From Drosophila pseudoobscura (lineage: Eukaryota; Arthropoda; Insecta; Diptera; Drosophilidae): a stretch of DNA of 64,000 bases. Within the stretch, counting starts at the first letter, position 1. Every line of letters begins with the position of its first letter. The notes under the pieces are model-generated. The model made no database searches. It was given only the letters and a program-made list of their open reading frames with translations, and was not told the DNA's origin. Positions 13,787 to 25,910 of this stretch are shown piece after piece. The position numbers and the translations under genes were made by a program. The stretch lies in the NCBI RefSeq assembly GCF_009870125.1, contig NC_046681.1, positions 4,911,001 to 4,975,000 on the forward strand. Direction: 5' to 3'.

Positions 13787-13822
13787 GTGGTACGGGTGTA
13801 CGGGTGTACGGGTGGGGGTGGG
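13787..13822 (+). repeat. Octamer tandem repeat (TGTACGGG)
   Basis: Three successive units of an eight-base motif ending in a G-rich tract (GGGTGGGGGTGGG). The G tracts could form a G-quadruplex, but only by inference. Confidence 0.7.
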
Positions 13823-14073
13823 TAGCTAACAAAATGGGGAATACCATGCAAAGAATTCATTGCGAATGCAATTGAAAATATTGAGTGCACAGGATATGCG
13901 ATTCAGTGTGTTTGAAACCAGTTAAGAGTTGGAATTTTAAACAGAGTACAGAGCGGTGTTTATAAAAGAATTGTATCCAATTTATTTAGCTCAGCACCGA
14001 AATTTATATTAAAAGTTAAGGTGTCTTTAGTACAGTGCTCCAGGGTCTCCATCAACCTTATGGCGAGATTCAG

Positions 14074-14108
14074 GTATACATATATATATGTATATATACA
14101 TATATACC
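14074..14108. repeat. Palindromic TA/TACA microsatellite
   Basis: An AT-dinucleotide tract interrupted by ACAT/ATGT. It begins GGTATA and ends TATACC, so the 35 bases are nearly self-complementary and could form a hairpin. Confidence 0.7.
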
Positions 14109-14619
14109 ATAAGTTCTGGGTCTTTGAAGGGCAACCGGTGTTGTATTAAATTTCTATGCATTACCAGCATCTAATAAATATATGTATGCTTTTAAATATC
14201 TATGTAACGGCATTAAAAATTATTGCATGGCTTTTGGGGAAACACACTCTACTGTGTAATACATTTTACGACTTTCTTATATGTCCGCAAAAGTATGTTA
14301 GATTTTTTTATTTGTCTGGCTGACTGTGCGCCGTAATACTTTGTGCCGCTTTCTGGCTCCCCGAAGAAAATGGAAGACGTACGAGGTTTTATTATATTTA
14401 AATTACACAAAGCATTAAATATAATTCACTCACTACGCTCCATTTACTAAGGCTATAGCCAAGGCACACACAGACACACGAAGACATTACTGTCTGCGCA
14501 CACAAGTACGAGCACTCGTGTGCAACAACAAAATGCCGCTGAAAATCGCTGTAATACTTTTTCATCAATTATATGATGCGCAAAAATATATATGCTGAGA
14601 TTTACAATATCAAACATGG

Positions 14620-14640
14620 GACACACACACACACACACAA
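14620..14640 (+). repeat. (AC)n microsatellite
   Basis: An uninterrupted AC dinucleotide run of about ten units. Confidence 0.9.
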
Positions 14641-14829
14641 AGTCTCCTTCTCGTACGTACAAGCACACCCATGGACCCACAGAAATATGTATGCCGACAT
14701 GCTCTAGATGGCAAACGCGTCATACTTTACTACTTACTAAATCCATTACAAAGTATTTACGTAGAAAATTGCTTTATATCTCTGCATATCTCTCCGTCGA
14801 CGTCATCGTCGTTGTCCTCCGCACACACG

Positions 14830-14849
14830 GGTGTGTGTGTGTGTGTGTG
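14830..14849 (+). repeat. (GT)n microsatellite
   Basis: An uninterrupted GT run about 190 bp from the AC run at 14620. The two are complementary and could pair as an imperfect inverted repeat. Confidence 0.9.
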
Positions 14850-16683
14850 CAATGCACGAGTATGTGTGAATATCTATGCTACTACAGCAAGAAAAAATTT
14901 AAGTACGTGGGAATAATAGTAAAGGAAACAAGTAAGAACGCCAGAGTTCACATTCCGACCATAGCATACCCGGTACTCGAGAACAAAAAGTAACTAGTTA
15001 CGGATCGTTTAATAATATCTTTAAAATAACTACGCCAATGCAAGGTTTGATGTATATTTCTTGATAATGGTGTATTGAATGTGCTAGATGATACATATAG
15101 TAATCTATGCGGTCTGTAGCACTTCCAGCATGTTGCATTCAGGTGCACGAATCCAAAATACTCTACTCTGCACTCTTCGAGTAATGGGAACAGAAACCTT
15201 TTTAGTGGTGTTGTACTCCCTTGAAGCAACTCCTAAGGTAGTCCGTGTCTCTTTCCTGCAGCTCAGTTGCCCCAGCCACAGCTCGATCTGCCCCACCAGC
15301 AGCCAGCAGCTTGGGGCAGCAGCAACAACCACAGCAGCAGGCAAAAAGGCTGTGTGCAGCAATTTATGTGATTTTTTCGTAAATGTCAGTGGCAAATAAG
15401 AAAATATTAAAATAGATTTGTGCACTCTGAACGCCAAGACAATGGCAGATGAAGCACTACACTGAAAAATGTAAATTGGGAGATTTAATATATAAGTTTT
15501 CTGCTTGATCCATTCTTCTGGATATATATATACCCGTTAGGCTCTCACTCTTTGTTACTTCTTACTGGATTTGGTGCCTTTTCAAATCAGATCGACCCAA
15601 CAAATTCCATCAACGTACGCAGCAAAAATTTCTCCCAGTCTAGTCGCACAAGGAGCTATCAGCGTACTGATGATTTCCATTGCCAAGATGTTGACGGTAA
15701 ATCACAGCCGGCTTTCCTCTGCCCTACTCCCGTGCCTCAACATAAAGCATACAGAAGTCGTAAAAAAATGAGAGAGAAAAGTATGCCAAAAGCCGGAGCT
15801 GGAAGCTGGCAGCGGATTGTCTGAGTGTCCCTATTCTTATGAATGTATGCGTGTGTGTAATTCATAGCGGATTTGCTTGTGGGGAAAATTATTCATGCGC
15901 ACTTGATGATGCATACAACAATGGAGCTGATCGTAATCAGGGTCTCGTCATCGCCAGCCTCATCCTCATCACCAGCAGCAGTGGGGTCGGAATGGGGTAG
16001 GTCAAAACCATAATGATATCTCTACATATGTGCTCAACGGCTAACATAAGATCTATCTTTGAGTTGTTTCTTCTAAGGAAGCTATGTTGTGTACTAGCAC
16101 TGGCATCGGTAGTGCTTTCCCCTCTGCTTTCAAAAAGTAAGAAAGTTTGCCTTTCCGATTCAGTCTTCTCATAGCTAGATTTCCTTTTTTATTAGAACTA
16201 AAACTAACTTACTAAATGCGAGCTATTTCATTGCTCCAACTGCAATTTAAAATATACATTTTTCGATTTTCTTACCCATGTCATTGCACATTTCATCCGT
16301 GCCCGTGTTAGGCCTTGCCATTTCCCACATCTCCCAGGGTTGTGTGCGCCGTCTATTATAAGTAACAAATCCCTAAATACGCCACTCAAAATTCAATTAA
16401 AACTCAGTGCCGACAGACTTAGTCAATCCCTCACGTTCCAGAGCTACAAATCCATGGGGGAGACAAAGTCGTTGTTGGTAGTCGTGCTGGCCGACAGAGA
16501 GTAAGCTAGAAATCTTCTCTTTCTGTTTTTCCAGCCAGCAGACACAACAGTTCATAAAGGGCAACATGAATGATTTAGTTTGGCTGTAGAGAATTCATTT
16601 ATTATAATTATGTGGAGAAAACAATTTTTTTTTCCTTTTTTTAAAGTAGATTACACATTTTTTGGGATCATCCATATCTGTAG

Positions 16684-16983
16684 CATACATATATACATAT
16701 ATGTATATCAATGCAATACTTTTGTGTAAAGAGTTTCTTGACAGTGTCAAAAATAAGTAATCATTGTTTTTGTTGTTTTGTAAGTTACCTATTTATAGTT
16801 TTGTTATTCTTTTTTCACTAACTACTTTATAATTAATCCCTGAATGGTTAGGAATTAAAAAAATTTGATAAATTTGAACCAAAGGCCATTATTTTCTTAT
16901 CCAAAGTCAAAAAATGTAATTTAATTTCAGTGCGTAAAGAGTTTCTTGACATACTGTATATATGTATATCAATGCAATACTAT
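16684..16983. repeat. Pair of short dispersed repeats, possible degraded DNA-transposon ends
   Basis: The motif GTAAAGAGTTTCTTGACA or its close variant occurs near 16725 and again near 16934. A second motif, TATATCAATGCAATACT, occurs near 16703 and near 16965. The order of the two motifs is swapped between occurrences. The first resembles the end of a Tc1/mariner-type element by general look only; no transposase is present. Confidence 0.35.
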
Positions 16984-19900
16984 GCTCGGCAATTACAGAC
17001 TATTTTTTTTACAAGACTGAAACGTTCGTCGGACTGCAAGGGTATGAAAACTTCGGTATGCCGAGGCTAGCCAGCACTTCCGGAGGACGGAATCTCTCCC
17101 ATTCTTGTGTATTAAAGATCGTCCCTTATCAACTGTGTGTCGTCAATGCCCCTTTACACTAATTTTCAGAATCTCTTTTGCCTCCTTATCGCCAGCAGAC
17201 AGCAGCAGAGCTTGTTGGCAATACGACAAAGACAAAATGGGACACCCAAAGAAATCGGTTTATTCAGAGAAACGGACGCTTAAAGTTGTACCATTTTTTA
17301 CACCGACAATGGCAAATTTGCAAGCTGCAGTGTTTATGGGAAGAAGAAGGGACGCCTCGGACAAGTTTTGGGGATGCCGTTTCGTTTCGGGCCAGTTGCA
17401 CATGTCTACAACGGCATACAAATGTCATTAGGGGCGGCAGCCAGCAAAGAAAATGGTTTGTTGCCTACTTCTATCCCATGCCTTCGAATAGAGATGGCAG
17501 CATGACTGAGTCAGCGTCTATTAAAAAATTTGTATCTATTTTCTAAAGAGTTATGAAAGACATATGAAAGTCAAATACCTGGCAATGCATCTTTAATGAT
17601 ACAATTATTGACAGTCAAGAAGACGAAAGTCAACTTTAACCGAAGTTTATGGAGAGTTGCAAGACGGCAGAAAACCCTCCCACTGGGAAGGAAAGAGAAA
17701 AGAGAGAGGTGTGTAGCTTTTAGAAGCTGCTAAAACCGCGCCTTTCGTTCAATTTAAGTCATGACACACCACACGGACGGAAAGATGGAAATCGCTTTAT
17801 AGATTCAGGATAAATTGATTGATTTCAAATCGATGCGATGATATTCTTAATGGACTCCGACATTTAAATTCCTTCGCCGATTTTCTGAAAAAATTGTGGA
17901 TGCTATCGTTAGGCTCATCGAGATCACGCTGCCATCACCGTCGATGAGCATGGCCTGGCCAGACGGCGACGTTGTTTGAGCCATTTTGAGCAGCTGTTCC
18001 TCCTGCTGGTTTTTTGTGTGCCTGTTAAGTATGCAGTTTTTTCCCCCATAGGTCCCCTAGTGCTCGGACCTCAGGTCCTCTGTGTGCGTGTTAAATGTGT
18101 GCGATTTGTCGTGGTGGCTCTTTAATGGCCACTGCCGCAAGAGTGCTAGTGCCCCGTTATGCTTATGGTTTTGCTTGGCGGCACGTGTGGGGCATGCAGA
18201 TGGCCAGTGCATGGGAAGATTTCCATGGCCCACAGCCAAGGAGGGGGCTCCTCTCTTCTCTGGCCCGACGAAGCAAAACTGAAATTGAACAAATTCCTGA
18301 CAAATTGGAATTTGGTTTAGTTTTTTCCTTCGTTCTGCTTTCCTCTGTGCTTTCTCGGTCATTTCTTGTGCTCTGCCAGCGAAATTTGCTCACATTTCTC
18401 TTGTTTCTTTTTCCCCACTTTTTCCGCTTCTGCTTCCTGCTATTGTTTCTACAACATTTCCACGCAAGATTTCCTCTCAAATATGCGCTTGGCCATTATG
18501 ATTATTTCACCTCCCCCAGCCCCACATTCCGGCCCTCCTCGCCGCCTTCCCTTGTTGAAAAATGACACTTTACAATACTTGTAATTTGTTTTTTCGTCTA
18601 CGATGGTCCACTCATGGGAATAAGGTCTGAGGGCAGAATAGGATTTTTTGCTTTTTTTTTGCATTACGTTGGTCCCACAACTATGTGGGCGCGTTTAGGG
18701 GCAGTGGGAAAGTGTGGTTTGTGCCAAATTGTGGGTGTCAATGTGATTTGTTGCTGGCGCTGATGATGTGGGCGTGTCTGCAAATTTGATGACATTCTTT
18801 CAGATGTCGGGAAAGGCAGGGTTTCTTTTTTAGCGTACCGTTTATGAGTCGGTTTTGATGTTCCCCCAAAAGAAGTCTGACTATTTATCGTGCAGAGGAA
18901 TGGGACGTGCAATCGAAGAGATTAAATCATTCAGTTGTCGCATTCAACTTTGGCTAATGATGTCATAAAATTATGTTATAACAAGTTTCAGATTTCTGGG
19001 GCAATATGAACCTTTGTTTTGCTTCATTTCCCAAATTTCATAATGAACGCATTTGCCATGCAAAAAAATAGCTCCAAGCCGCTTTATATGTAAGTGTCAA
19101 TAGAGTATCAATCGAGTTGACCGCTTGACCGCTGCTGGCCACAATTTAATCAGCGTGCAACCAAATCATGATCCTGAACGCTGAACCCGAAACACCTAAA
19201 ACAACCCGCAAAACCAAATGTTTATTATTTTAGCATTCAAATTGAATGCATTATTTATAGATTTTGGATAATTACAAAAAGTCACATATTCGACTAATTT
19301 AAATTACATGAAATGATGAATATTTCTAACAAGCAGCCGAATTTTTGTGGTTAACCATAGGAAAACCTCCCCAAAATTTAGGATTAGCCTGGGAGTGGAT
19401 ATGCTGACCCCTTATTAAATTATTAAAATTGAAAACTGCATTGCAGCTCAACAAATTGTTATGAATTTTCAAATTCGAATTGATTAAATCCATACTCATT
19501 TGTTAGTACAGCAATTTTGGGAGCCACTAATAATTGTAGATATTTTTTTGCAAATCTCACTAAATTACACAACGAAAATAAATAAATGTCAACAGCTTGG
19601 AAGGTTTATTCATAGATGCAAGCATTTACAATGCCATCAAAACAAAACAAAATCGAAAATTATCCATTTGATATGCATAAAGCAATGTTAATTTCCTCAT
19701 TTCGAGTACAGTCACGCCTGACCATTCCGAAGCTCTTATGGCAACTGTCATTGAGAGTCGTCTGTCTATGTGCCTGTCAATCGCTTTTTCTCAATCCCAC
19801 ATTTTACTAATTAAAAACTGAATAGTTTTCTCTGGAGCAAGACACGGGCCACCGCTCAACTTTCTGAGCCGATCAATAAACCGTAATGAAATGAAATGGA

Positions 19901-20923
19901 AAATCACCAAAAGCACAAAAAACTGAACAACTTCCCACAAATTGTGGGGCAGAGCGGAGAGCCGGGAAGAACACGTTGGGACCGTTATTATGAACAGACA
20001 AGGGGCATTATTAAGTCACGTAGCGTCGTGTGTAGCTGACATTTTCTTCAATTATCGTACTTATAGTTTCCTTTCGCGTTCTGTTGACTACTTTTCCTAC
20101 TTCTTGTCTTTTACCCGCTGGCCGCAGCTACAGTCCGTCTGGCGGGTTAAATGAGTTGTGGCTTGGATACGTGGCCGGGTCAACTGGATGGAACTGATGT
20201 AACTTTAAGGGTGTTGCGGAACAAAGTTTTTCATATATACACATAATGATTGGAGGAGGTTTCATCAAGTTTTTTTCTGGTTGATCCATAAGAGTATATC
20301 TAATGGCATTTTTATCACGCTTCTACCCAGTTTCCCATACTTAAAACATTCTGCGAGCGGAAAGTCCCCCACAAAATGTGGCCATCGCCCGCTCAAATCT
20401 ACGAGCTCCAATAATGAGCTTGAAATTTAGACTTTTGCTTTAATGAACAATTTTTCAGCAGTTCAATAGTGGATGGACTATGGAAAAAGTCGAATTTCTG
20501 CAGCCATAAATTTACAAAAGCCCATATCCAGATGGACCTGCAACGTGACTTTTTTGTTCACCATTCTCACTTGGAGCTCACTTAGAGCTGTCTTAGCAAA
20601 TCAGACAAAACTATAATCAACATTTATTTAAACAAATATATGGTAGCTCAAGAGAATGTATCTATATTTATCTATGGGCATGTATTTATTCGGATGCTGA
20701 GGCTAATCAAATGTATATTTTTATCGACCGTGTTCAAAATTTGAAAAGTGAATTTAAATTTAGTATTCAGTAATGACTGAGGCAGGAACCAAGTTCAAGT
20801 TGACGAATTTAATGTCTTCCCAAGTGCGGGAGGCCATTAACAATTTAGGCTCGTGCGGGTTATAAAACTAATAAACAATCTACACCATAACGAGATGTCA
20901 TTGATATTTTGGCCCAGTCCGTC

Positions 20924-20955
20924 AGTGCGCACCGAGCGCTCTTTGCGGGCAGATC
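20924..20955 (+). promoter_or_regulatory. Inr-DPE core promoter of the CRAL-TRIO gene
   Basis: An initiator GTCAGTG places A+1 at 20924. AGATC at 20951 starts exactly at +28 and matches the Drosophila downstream promoter element consensus RGWYV. This spacing is the known strict requirement for an Inr-DPE pair. A TATAAAA at 20861-20867 lies about 60 bp upstream of this start, too far for this initiator, so it is either unused or serves another start. Confidence 0.6.
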
Positions 20956-20968
20956 GTCAGCGGATTGG

Positions 20969-20998
20969 ATGGAATCGAATTGGATTGTATTGGATTAA
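20969..20998 (+). other. Short upstream open reading frame in the 5' UTR
   Basis: An ATG at 20969 followed by eight codons and TAA lies wholly within the predicted 5' UTR, 100 bp before the CRAL-TRIO start codon. It could lower translation of the main frame; this is inference from position only. Confidence 0.35.
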
Positions 20999-21098
20999 GC
21001 TAAAGAGAGAAAACTTAAACTTCGGCTTTTCAAAACCTATCAAAGCAAAATTAAAAAAAATAAAACTTTTGGACTTTTTCGAATATCAACCCGACAAA

Positions 21099-22097
21099 AT
21101 GTTTCTGCTCACTCGCGTCGAGTACACGGCCGAGCAGATCTTCAAAATCAAGCAACTCAGGCAGCTGGTGGAAAGTAAGCATCCCAAATAAACAAAGACC
21201 ATTCACGGAATATTTCTTTGCAAATCAATGGCAGGGTCCCGGGAGCTTCAGGTGGGAACAGACGACGTATTTCTGACTAAATTCCTGCACTACACACACT
21301 GGGATACAATCAAAGCCTACCAGGCGATCCATGCCTACTACGACTTCAAGCACAAGCATCCCAGCTGGGTGGCCCGACACCCGATTGAGCACTATCGCAA
21401 GATTTTCTACGGCACGCGCTGTCGCTTTGTGATGCCCCATGCGGATAAGAATGGACGGGTCCTGGTAATATTCAAGACCGTGGACGCTTTTGAGCAGTTC
21501 CCAGACTATCTGCAGGGTCTCATAGAAATGGACGATCTCATCTTTGAGTCGCTTCTCATGCTGCCGCGTGTCCAGGAGAATGGGATAACAGTTATCTGCG
21601 ATCTCCAAGGGTAAGTCCGTGAAGAACTAATTGCTTTCCTGATTGAACTTGAGCTTGACCATTCTGAGCCATTGCCTAGAACCACTCGGAATTTTCTGCG
21701 ACAGTTTTCGCCAGCGTTTATGAAGGTGGTGAACGAGAAGAATGGAGTTCTGCCCTTTACCCAACGCATTGTCCACCTCGTACAGCGCGGATTCCTCATG
21801 CATATCACCTCCACGCTGTTTATGCCATTCATGAACAAGGAATTCAAGGAAAGGGTCAGTTTGCTAGTCCCAAATGTTCGTACATGTTCGTACTATTACT
21901 CTGTTGACTTGCAGATCTTCACCCACGATGGAAAAAATCTTAGCAAGCTGCGGGATATGGTGGGCTACGACTGTCTGCCGGCGGAATACGGGGGTCCAGC
22001 CAGTAATGTTCTCGATACAAATCTGATGTTCAATCATTTAAGTCAGAACGCAAGTTATCTGGAACAGCTGCAGCACTACGAAAAGAAAATATTATAA
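21099..22097 (+). CDS. CRAL-TRIO (Sec14-like) lipid-binding protein
   Basis: Four coding exons: 21099-21174, 21235-21610, 21680-21854 and 21915-22097. All introns are GT-AG, 60-69 bp, and the phases (1, 2, 0) keep one frame of 269 residues. The protein has the alpha-tocopherol-transfer/CRAL-TRIO layout: an N-terminal CRAL-TRIO-N helical part (residues about 25-80, with FLTKFLHYTHWDTIKAYQAI) and the Sec14 ligand-binding fold to about residue 255 (ITVICDLQG, then STLFMPFMNKEFKER, LPAEYGG). LPAEYGG is the usual end signature of the fold. Such proteins bind hydrophobic ligands such as retinoids, tocopherols or phosphoinositides; the ligand here is unknown. The start is the first in-frame ATG after the Inr-DPE promoter at 20924. 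The last exon ends only 92 bp before the left edge of the transposon island, so the 3' UTR may run into transposon sequence. Confidence 0.85.
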
Positions 22098-22189
22098 TTC
22101 ACAGTATAAATCACAATTGGGTTGAATTTCGAAAATGTAAAAAAAAAAAAAGATAAATAGATAAAAAAAGGCCCTGTAGAGAAATTGAC

Positions 22190-24000
22190 TATTCTTGGGC
22201 GTTGACATGCAATGACTGCATCTTTCAAGAGGCGATGCAATTACTGCACCGTCAAGTGGCCCGTGTGAAACCAGCAGAAGGCTGTTACGCGCGGATCCCA
22301 GGCAAAACGCAGCCCTCCTTCCGCCCAACCGACCGAGGGCCGCTGCCGCATGACGCACGGCGCGTAGCCGAACCGAACGCGAACATGCAAGAAAGATAGC
22401 TGTTAGACTAAAATTCGAGGAAAATTAGCACTAAACTTACTAAGAAACTAAGCATGCAATCAAAATACAAATACCACTTCAATTACTAATTACTAGAAAG
22501 GTATGTAAGGACTAGTAATTTAATAAGAGGAAGAGAATTAGTGGTGGATATGATATGGTAGAGGGAAATACAATCCGAGCATAAGACCCTAAACGGTTCA
22601 TGCAAGGAACAATTCGATCTACAAAGTGGAAGGAACAACGGTATAAAATTTCTAGTCAGTCGAATAGGAATCGTGAAGTTTATGCGGCTCAACTGATCAG
22701 GGCTGTTTATGTCACCCCCGATCAAATTGTGCATAAATATCACACCAAGCATTTTTCTACGGTTTTCTAAGGATGGGAGGTTTACTAATAGTGGTCTACT
22801 AGAGTAAGATGGGAGTCTTACACCCGCATCCCAGTTAAGGCCCCGCAGAGCAATGAGTAAAAAGTTTTTCTGTACTGATTCTATACGGTCCTGGTGTACT
22901 TTGAGTACTGAGTGTACTGAGGGCACCATACAAAGGAGCCGTATTCTAAAATCGGACGAACTAGCGTAGTATCGAGAGCCTTTGGTATATAGGGGTCGTC
23001 AAATTCTTTTGACCATCCTTTATAAACCCAAGCACGCCCATGGCATTATTTACCATGGTAGAAATGTGTTCGGAAAACTTTAACTTTGAGTCTAATAAGA
23101 CACCAAGATCATTCACCAGGGTAATTCTCTCAAGAGAACCGCCACATAGGGTATAGGTAGCCAACAAGGGGCTAGAACGATAAAAAGTCATTACTTTGCA
23201 TTTCGAGGCATTAAGGTGTAACAAGTTTGCACAGCACCAAGACTGAAAGTTATTGAGATCGGATTGCAAGCGAGAAACAAAAGAAATGTCCTTATACTGG
23301 ACACAGAGTTTAACATCATCCGCATACATAAGTACTCGAGAGTATGTTAATACCGAAGGCAAGTCATTAATAAAGAGTGTGAAGAGTAAGGGGCCTAGAT
23401 GGCTGCCCTGTGGTACTCCCAAAGAAACCTTTACTGGTGAAGAGAGGGAGTTTTTGAAGAGGACTCTTTGAGACCTGGAACAAAGATAGCTAGAAATCCA
23501 TTTCAGGAGGTTGGGTGGAAACCCTAAAAGGTCAAGTTTATGAGCTAGAAGGGAATGGTTTACAGAGTCGAATGCTTTACTGAAGTCGGTGTAAATAACA
23601 TCCGTCTGTAAGTTACCTTGAAAGCCTTTAATAATAAAAGAGGTAAACTCTAACAAGTTCGTGATGGTTGATCGTCGCCTTATAAATCCATGCTGAGTTG
23701 GAGATATAAGTGACTTGCAGAGATGTTGCAAGTGCGGAGTTAAAACCTTCTCAAACATTTTAGGAATAGCGGATAACTTTTCTATACCTCTACAATTTTT
23801 TGCATCAGAATTGCTACCTTTTTTATGGAGAGGAATTATAAACGATTCCTTCCAGAGGGGGGGGGGGAAGCAAGAAGAATGTCCTTCAATGGACAGGGTG
23901 AATAGTTTAAGCAAAGGTCCACACAGAGCCTCGGCGCAGTACCTGAGTACACAACCTGGAACCCCGTCTGGACCCGCTGACTATGATTTGATATTAATAC
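22190..24000 (-). mobile_element. 5'-truncated non-LTR retrotransposon (jockey/CR1 group), copy 1
   Basis: Minus-strand remnant holding part of ORF2 (reverse transcriptase) and the 3' UTR. Reading 5' to 3' on the minus strand there is SAGPDGVPGCVLR (RT block 1), DFSKAFDSVNHSLLAHKLD, SLGVPQGSHLGPLLFTLFIN and the catalytic LMYADD. The C-terminal part follows in another frame after a frameshift near 22960. A run of about ten G lies near 23858. The GC-rich 3' UTR ends at 22190 with the same terminal bases as the opposite copy at 55919. It lacks ORF1 and the endonuclease, typical of 5' truncation during target-primed insertion. Confidence 0.85.
22486..23914 (-). pseudogene. Reverse transcriptase fragment of the copy-1 LINE
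   Basis: Two frames (23914-22961 and 22929-22486) are pieces of one ORF2, split by a frameshift just after GVLGFIK. The YADD catalytic motif is intact, but the gene is broken and lacks its N-terminus. Compared with the second copy near 54.5-55.6 kb it keeps the segment between the GPDG and FSKAFD motifs, which that copy lost. Confidence 0.8.
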
Positions 24001-25206
24001 TATAAATGAATTAAGTAAACTGAAGAAGCGTCTCCTATGCTCCAAGCCTAAACGATGTTGAACCTCCTGGACGCGCAATTGAGGTTTCTACACCCGCTAT
24101 AGAGTTATCCGAGACGAGGTGATGATGGAATAATCCCAAGGCTAAGTGGTTTCAATTTTAAATCATCAATTAGGCATAAGAAAGCTTTCCGCAAGATGGA
24201 AACAGAGTATCGGGCTAGTGTCGCGGTACGTGTGATCCATTAAGCGAGTAGTCCCCGGAATTTAAATAATCTAAAAAAGCCAGAAGTTTCAAAAAATTGT
24301 AATGAAATAATGAGTAACTCGTTTAACCAGGCGATCTTGGCAAAGCATAAAACAAATATATATTTATTGGGTAAAACTGATTGGATATTCATTCAATAAA
24401 GATGCATGCATCTAAATTATTCAAGAAAAATCTATGGATTCGCTATTTCTAAAGTCGTCCACCAAGGTAGTTTCTTAATATGCCACGTGGAAAATAACCC
24501 ATACATCGAGTCTAGATGGATAGTCGCTCACCCAGGTGCGATAATTATTCACTAAGTTCACATTGTATATTTTATCGCTATTTCGAAAATTTAGAACGTT
24601 TAGAACGTTGATCGTTTGTAATTGGCATGCATATGTGGAGGTAAACAATTTTCTTTAGCTTCAGTAAATTCGCCAAGTGGACGGTGTTGCAGGATACACG
24701 GAGTTCCTTGAGAGAAGAAAGAAGGCAAAGATGCTGAACCTGACCGGTGAACAACACGCACAAATCCATTGAAACTTTTTCAGCCTGGACAACTGGCAGA
24801 CCAGCTCATAAGGCACCGTTGAGTCGCGGCCCGCTTCGCCAGAATTTAAAAATTGTTCTTATTGAGGTTTTTAGTAAGTCCGAATTAAAGACACAGCAAT
24901 TGCATCATCATTTGGCAGCAATCCGCGAAGCTCTTTACGTCGAATCTACGAGATAAATGAACATCCAGAGATTTCAGTTGATCAAGAACATGCTCTTCCG
25001 CTTCCGCTCTTCAAGCTTCAGTTTACGTAGACACATAATTCACGTGATTCTTCATTGTTGAGATTGTAAACAGAATCCGTACATAGGCTGACATGGTCTG
25101 CCGAAAGTTAATATTTTTAAATGTTGTAAATTCGAGCAAGGGCTCCGCAAGAGCCATAGTTCGCCTTTCGAACTGGGATAATATTTGTACTCATAGCCAA
25201 CCAGAT

Positions 25207-25718
25207 ATCTGCAACGTCAATCTTTCTCGAGCTAATATGTCTGTACCGATTGTTGCATATCTCCCATACGCACGTTCGAGGAGGCAAGTCTTAACTGGTT
25301 TCCTACGTTGGGATAATTCATTACCACTATCCAGCAATCTTATTTTAAGTCGAGAACGGTTGTATATGAGGTTCTCATTTGACTCTCTCTGTATAACATG
25401 TGGTGTCATAGGTACCAAAAATACAAAAATAGGCTTGTGGGTTCTTTCTCGAAGCAGCTTTGATCTGCAACGTCAATCTTTCTCGAGCTAATATGTCTGT
25501 ACCGATTGTTGCATATCTCCCATACGCACGTTCGAGGAGGCAAGTCTTAACTGGTTTCCTACGTTGGGATAATTCATTACCACTATCCAGCAATCTTATT
25601 TTAAGTCGAGAACGGTTGTATATGAGGTTCTCATTTGACTCTCTCTGTATAACATGTGGTGTCATAGGTACCAAATACAAAAATAGGCTTGTGGGTTCTT
25701 TCTCGAAGCAGCTTTGAT
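25207..25718. repeat. 256-bp tandem duplication
   Basis: The segment starting ATCTGCAACGTCAATC at 25207 starts again at 25463. The two units are nearly identical; the clear difference is two extra A residues in the first unit near 25420. The second unit ends at the AGCAGCTTTGAT motif near 25718. The near identity suggests a recent local duplication in otherwise old repeat DNA. No coding role is evident. Confidence 0.85.
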
Positions 25719-25768
25719 GTGTAGTTTCCAGACTATTCCAAGTAGTTCCGAGATCGATAGTTTAGCCA

Positions 25769-25910
25769 TAGCTGTTGGGAATTTCCTATTTCAGTCTTAG
25801 TTTTTCTTAGTTAAATAGTTATTTCAATAAACTATATTTAGCTTCTTCGTACTAGACTTCAACCTAGTATTTATAAATACTATAGTCAAAAAATTATAAC
25901 GGAATTAATT
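25769..25910 (+). repeat. Possible LTR remnant (weak)
   Basis: Begins TGTTGGGAATTTCC, in the style of copia-type LTRs, and has an AATAAACT polyadenylation-like motif about 60 bp in. No matching partner LTR or coding region was found nearby, so this is only a possibility. Confidence 0.2.

Larger units (their letters stand above)
8317..20860. other. 12.5 kb intergenic or intronic DNA, no gene supported
   Basis: Reading frames here are short, overlap on both strands, and show no recognisable domains or conserved splice pairs. The region carries scattered microsatellites (listed separately) and many poly-pyrimidine and AT-rich stretches. It may hold enhancers of a neighbouring gene, but nothing in the bare sequence proves that. 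Confidence 0.6.

Noticed and set aside
13265..13829. 150-residue plus-strand frame
   Set aside because: Composition like translated non-coding DNA (many Cys, Trp, Phe), no recognisable domain, no exon context.
21225..21847. Antisense frames across the CRAL-TRIO exons
   Set aside because: Shadows of the real plus-strand gene, which has coherent splicing and domain text.
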